The notes beneath the pieces were generated by a model. That model searched no databases. It was not told the origin of the DNA and saw only the letters and a program-made list of their open reading frames with translations. Below, in pieces: positions 13,385-15,639 of a stretch of DNA of 15,639 nt (position 1 is the stretch's first letter; the number at the start of each line of letters is the position of its first letter). The DNA lies in contig JACMQP010000202.1 in NCBI GenBank assembly GCA_014376915.1, positions 1-15,639 on the forward strand, given 5' to 3'. The translations under genes were made by a program, and so were the position numbers. This DNA comes from Ramlibacter sp. (GTDB lineage Bacteria; Pseudomonadota; Gammaproteobacteria; Burkholderiales; Burkholderiaceae).

Positions 13385-15639
13385 TCAGACGAGAACGCGC
13401 TCGATGCCGCCGTCGTTGGCGGCGGCAACGTACTCCGGCATCCAGTTGCTGCCCAGGATCTGGTTGGCCATTTCCACCACGATGTAGTCGGCCTCCAGCA
13501 GGCCGTTCTGCAGGTCGGCCCCGTAGCGCGTGAGCCCCTGCAGGCAGCTCGGGCAGCTGGTGAGAATCTTGATGTTGTCCTTGGCGCCGACCGACCCCGA
13601 TGCGCGCAGGGCCGCCTCGTCCTTGCGCAGCTCCTCTTCCTTGCGGAAGCGGACCTGGGTCGCGATGTCGGGCCGGGTCACGCCCAGCGTTCCGGACTCA
13701 CCGCAACAGCGCTCGGACCTGCGCACGTTATCGCCGATCAGCGCCTTCACAGTCTTCATCGAGTCGCCCAGTTTCATTGGATTGTGGCAAGGCTCGTGGT
13801 ACAGGAAGCCACCTTGCCCGGCCGGCAGCGTGATGCCCTTTTCCAGCAGGTATTCGTGGATGTCGATGATCCGGCAGCCCGGAAAGATCTTCTCGAACTC
13901 GTAGCCTTGCAGCTGGTCGTAGCAGGTGCCGCAGCTGACCACCACGGTCTTGATGTCCAGGTAGTTCAGCGTGTTGGCCACGCGGTGGAACAGCACCCGG
14001 TTGTCGGTGATCATCTTCTCGGCCTTGTCGAACTGGCCCGAGCCGCGCTGCGGATAACCGCAGCACAAGTAGCCCGGCGGCAGAACGGTCTGCACACCTG
14101 CGTGCCATAGCATCGCCTGGGTGGCGAGGCCGACCTGCGAGAACAGCCGCTCCGAACCGCAGCCCGGGAAATAGAACACCGCTTCGGTTTCCGCCGTCGT
14201 GGTCTTCGCGTTGCGGATGATCGGGACGTAGTCCTTGTCCTCGATGTCCAGCAGGGCGCGGGCTGTCTTCTTCGGCAGGCCGCCCGGCAGCTTCTTGTTG
14301 ATGAAGTGGATGACCTGCTCTTTCGCCGGCGCCCGCTCGTGGGTCGCCGGCGGGCTGGTCACCTGCTTGCGGGCAAAGCCGCGCAGCAGGTCGTTACCAA
14401 GCCGCTGCAGCTTGAAGCCGACGCCGACCATCGCCGAGCGCAGCAGCTTGATCGTCTCGGGGTTGGTCGCATTGAGCATCAACATCGCCGCGGCGTTGCC
14501 GGGCCGGAAGCTCTTCTGGCCCATCTTGCGCAGCAGGTTGCGCATGTTCATCGACACGTCGCCGAAATCGATGTTCACGGGGCACGGCGGCTCGCACTTG
14601 TGACAGACGGTGCAGTGGTCGGCCACGTCCTCGAACTCTTGCCAGTGCTTGATCGAGACTCCGCGCCGGGTCTGCTCCTCGTACAGGAAGGCCTCGACCA
14701 GCAACGAGGTCGCCAGGATCTTGTTGCGCGGGCTGTACAGCAGGTTGGCGCGCGGCACATGCGTCGCGCAGACCGGCTTGCACTTGCCGCAGCGCAGGCA
14801 GTCCTTGATGCTGTCGGCGATGGCGCCGATGTCGGACTGCTGCATGATCAGCGACTCGTGCCCCATCAGGCCGAAGCTCGGCGTGTAGGCGTTGGTCAGG
14901 TCGGCGTAGACCGAACTCGCCGAATCAGCCTGCACATGGCGCAGCAGCTTGCCCTTGTTGAAGCGCCCTTCGGGATCGACCCGCTGCTTGTAGTCGGCGA
15001 ACGGCTTGAGTTCCTCGTCGGTGAGGAATTCGAGCTTGGTGATGCCGATGCCGTGCTCGCCGGAGATCACGCCGTTCAGCGAGCGCGCCAGCGCCATGAT
15101 GCGTTTCACCGCCTCATGGGCGCTTTGCAGCATCTCGTAATCGTCGCTGTTGACCGGGATGTTGGTGTGGACGTTGCCGTCGCCGGCGTGCATGTGCAGC
15201 GCCACCCAGACCCGGCCCTTGAGCACGCGCTTGTGGATCGCATTGCATTCGGCCAGGATGCCCGCGAAAGCTTCGCCGGCAAAGATGGCCTGCAGCGGCG
15301 CGCGGATCTGGGTCTTCCAGCTGGCGCGCAGGCTGTGGTCCTGCAATTGCAGGAACAGCGGTTCCACGTCCCGCAGCCAGCCCTGCCACAGGGCGCGCAC
15401 CCCAGCGACTAGGCTCTGGGCCTGCACCACGCGCTCTTCCAGCAGCTCGGGCGATGGCACATCGCCGTTTTCGTCCCCTTTGCCCAGCGGCAAGTTGCCC
15501 TTGCTGAAGAACTCTTGCAGCGCGTCGCACAGGGCCAGCTTGTTTTGCAGGCTGAGCTCGATATTGATGCGCTCGATGCCGTCGGTGTACTCGGCCATGC
15601 GCGGCAACGGTATCACCACGTCTTCGTTGATCTTGAAGG
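13385..15639 (-). CDS. Large FAD-linked oxidase / Fe-S (CCG-domain) oxidoreductase, DUF3683-type; N-terminus beyond window
   Basis: The frame is open to the window edge; about 751 C-terminal residues are visible and the protein starts outside (full-length relatives are about 1,280 residues). Numbering below starts at V15619. The C-terminal part of an FAD-linked oxidase comes first, with HMHAGDGNVH at 142-151 and SGEHGIG at 186-192, the flavin-site motifs of the GlcD/D-lactate dehydrogenase family. Two 4Fe-4S motifs follow: CLRCGKCKPVC at 274-284 and CTVCHKCEPPCP at 336-347. Then come two CCG (cysteine-rich) modules, with FPGCGSER, LCCGYP, SCGTCYDQL and then HEPCHN, CCGESG and SCPSC. It is effectively a GlcD-GlcF fusion, probably oxidising a 2-hydroxyacid and passing electrons to the quinone pool at the membrane; the substrate is not readable. 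The GTG at 15619 is internal. Confidence 0.92.
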   Translation of the reverse strand, partial: FKINEDVVIPLPRMAEYTDGIERINIELSLQNKLALCDALQEFFSKGNLPLGKGDENGDVPSPELLEERVVQAQSLVAGVRALWQGWLRDVEPLFLQLQDHSLRASWKTQIRAPLQAIFAGEAFAGILAECNAIHKRVLKGRVWVALHMHAGDGNVHTNIPVNSDDYEMLQSAHEAVKRIMALARSLNGVISGEHGIGITKLEFLTDEELKPFADYKQRVDPEGRFNKGKLLRHVQADSASSVYADLTNAYTPSFGLMGHESLIMQQSDIGAIADSIKDCLRCGKCKPVCATHVPRANLLYSPRNKILATSLLVEAFLYEEQTRRGVSIKHWQEFEDVADHCTVCHKCEPPCPVNIDFGDVSMNMRNLLRKMGQKSFRPGNAAAMLMLNATNPETIKLLRSAMVGVGFKLQRLGNDLLRGFARKQVTSPPATHERAPAKEQVIHFINKKLPGGLPKKTARALLDIEDKDYVPIIRNAKTTTAETEAVFYFPGCGSERLFSQVGLATQAMLWHAGVQTVLPPGYLCCGYPQRGSGQFDKAEKMITDNRVLFHRVANTLNYLDIKTVVVSCGTCYDQLQGYEFEKIFPGCRIIDIHEYLLEKGITLPAGQGGFLYHEPCHNPMKLGDSMKTVKALIGDNVRRSERCCGESGTLGVTRPDIATQVRFRKEEELRKDEAALRASGSVGAKDNIKILTSCPSCLQGLTRYGADLQNGLLEADYIVVEMANQILGSNWMPEYVAAANDGGIERVLV

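Noticed and set aside
11748..13487. Plus-strand open frame of 579 codons opposite the FecR-domain gene
   Set aside because: It is an antisense shadow; the product is His/Arg/Ala/Gly-rich with no recognisable fold and crosses several gene boundaries.
15617..15619. GTG 15619 as the true start of the FAD/Fe-S oxidoreductase
   Set aside because: The frame stays open upstream (FKINEDV) to the window edge, and the FAD-binding half of the oxidase is missing, so the start lies outside.
1..15639. CRISPR array, tRNA/rRNA gene, insertion sequence or prophage
   Set aside because: No spaced repeats, no tRNA-like cloverleaf, no transposase or integrase product and no terminal inverted repeats were seen on either strand.

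Overview
The window is high-GC DNA in which all fourteen recognisable genes lie on the minus strand. Read in transcription order they run from position 15639 down to 1. The gene content and order suggest a betaproteobacterium of the order Burkholderiales, probably Comamonadaceae-like. The indicators are a large FAD/Fe-S oxidoreductase, a DUF971 protein next to ubiE, a Tim44-like protein between ubiE and ubiJ, and an fmdB / DUF502 / aspS / nudB / endonuclease run. The order assignment is an inference from synteny and protein character; no rRNA is present to confirm it.

Region A (15639-13385) is the 3' part of a large FAD-linked oxidase fused to a two-cluster Fe-S and CCG-domain module; its start lies beyond the window. 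Region B (13214-10125) is a two-gene unit: a secreted protein with two tandem FecR domains, then a TpsB/ShlB-type outer-membrane transporter. No exoprotein (TpsA) gene is visible, so this is the most accessory-looking part of the window. Region C (10103-5590) is the ubiquinone block: DUF971, ubiE (C-methyltransferase), a Tim44-like membrane protein, ubiJ (SCP2 lipid-binding factor) and ubiB (atypical kinase/ATPase). ubiJ and ubiB overlap by ATGA. Region D (5496-4054) is a sodium:solute symporter flanked by hairpins. Region E (3958-1) is a compact operon behind a TATAAT-containing promoter: an FmdB-type zinc ribbon, a DUF502 membrane protein, aspartyl-tRNA synthetase, NudB (folate-pathway Nudix hydrolase) and an endonuclease/exonuclease/phosphatase protein cut by the window edge.

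Regions C and E are mostly housekeeping genes (respiratory quinone synthesis, translation, folate precursor synthesis). The points worth a second look are the orphan FecR-FecR/TpsB pair and its flanking inverted repeats, the residues that predict a non-discriminating AspRS, the Tim44-like gene inside the ubi cluster, and several strong intergenic hairpins. There is no gene-free stretch longer than about 170 bases, and I see no RNA gene, insertion sequence or CRISPR array. I found no clearly new multi-gene system. The FecR/TpsB pair is the best candidate for undescribed biology.
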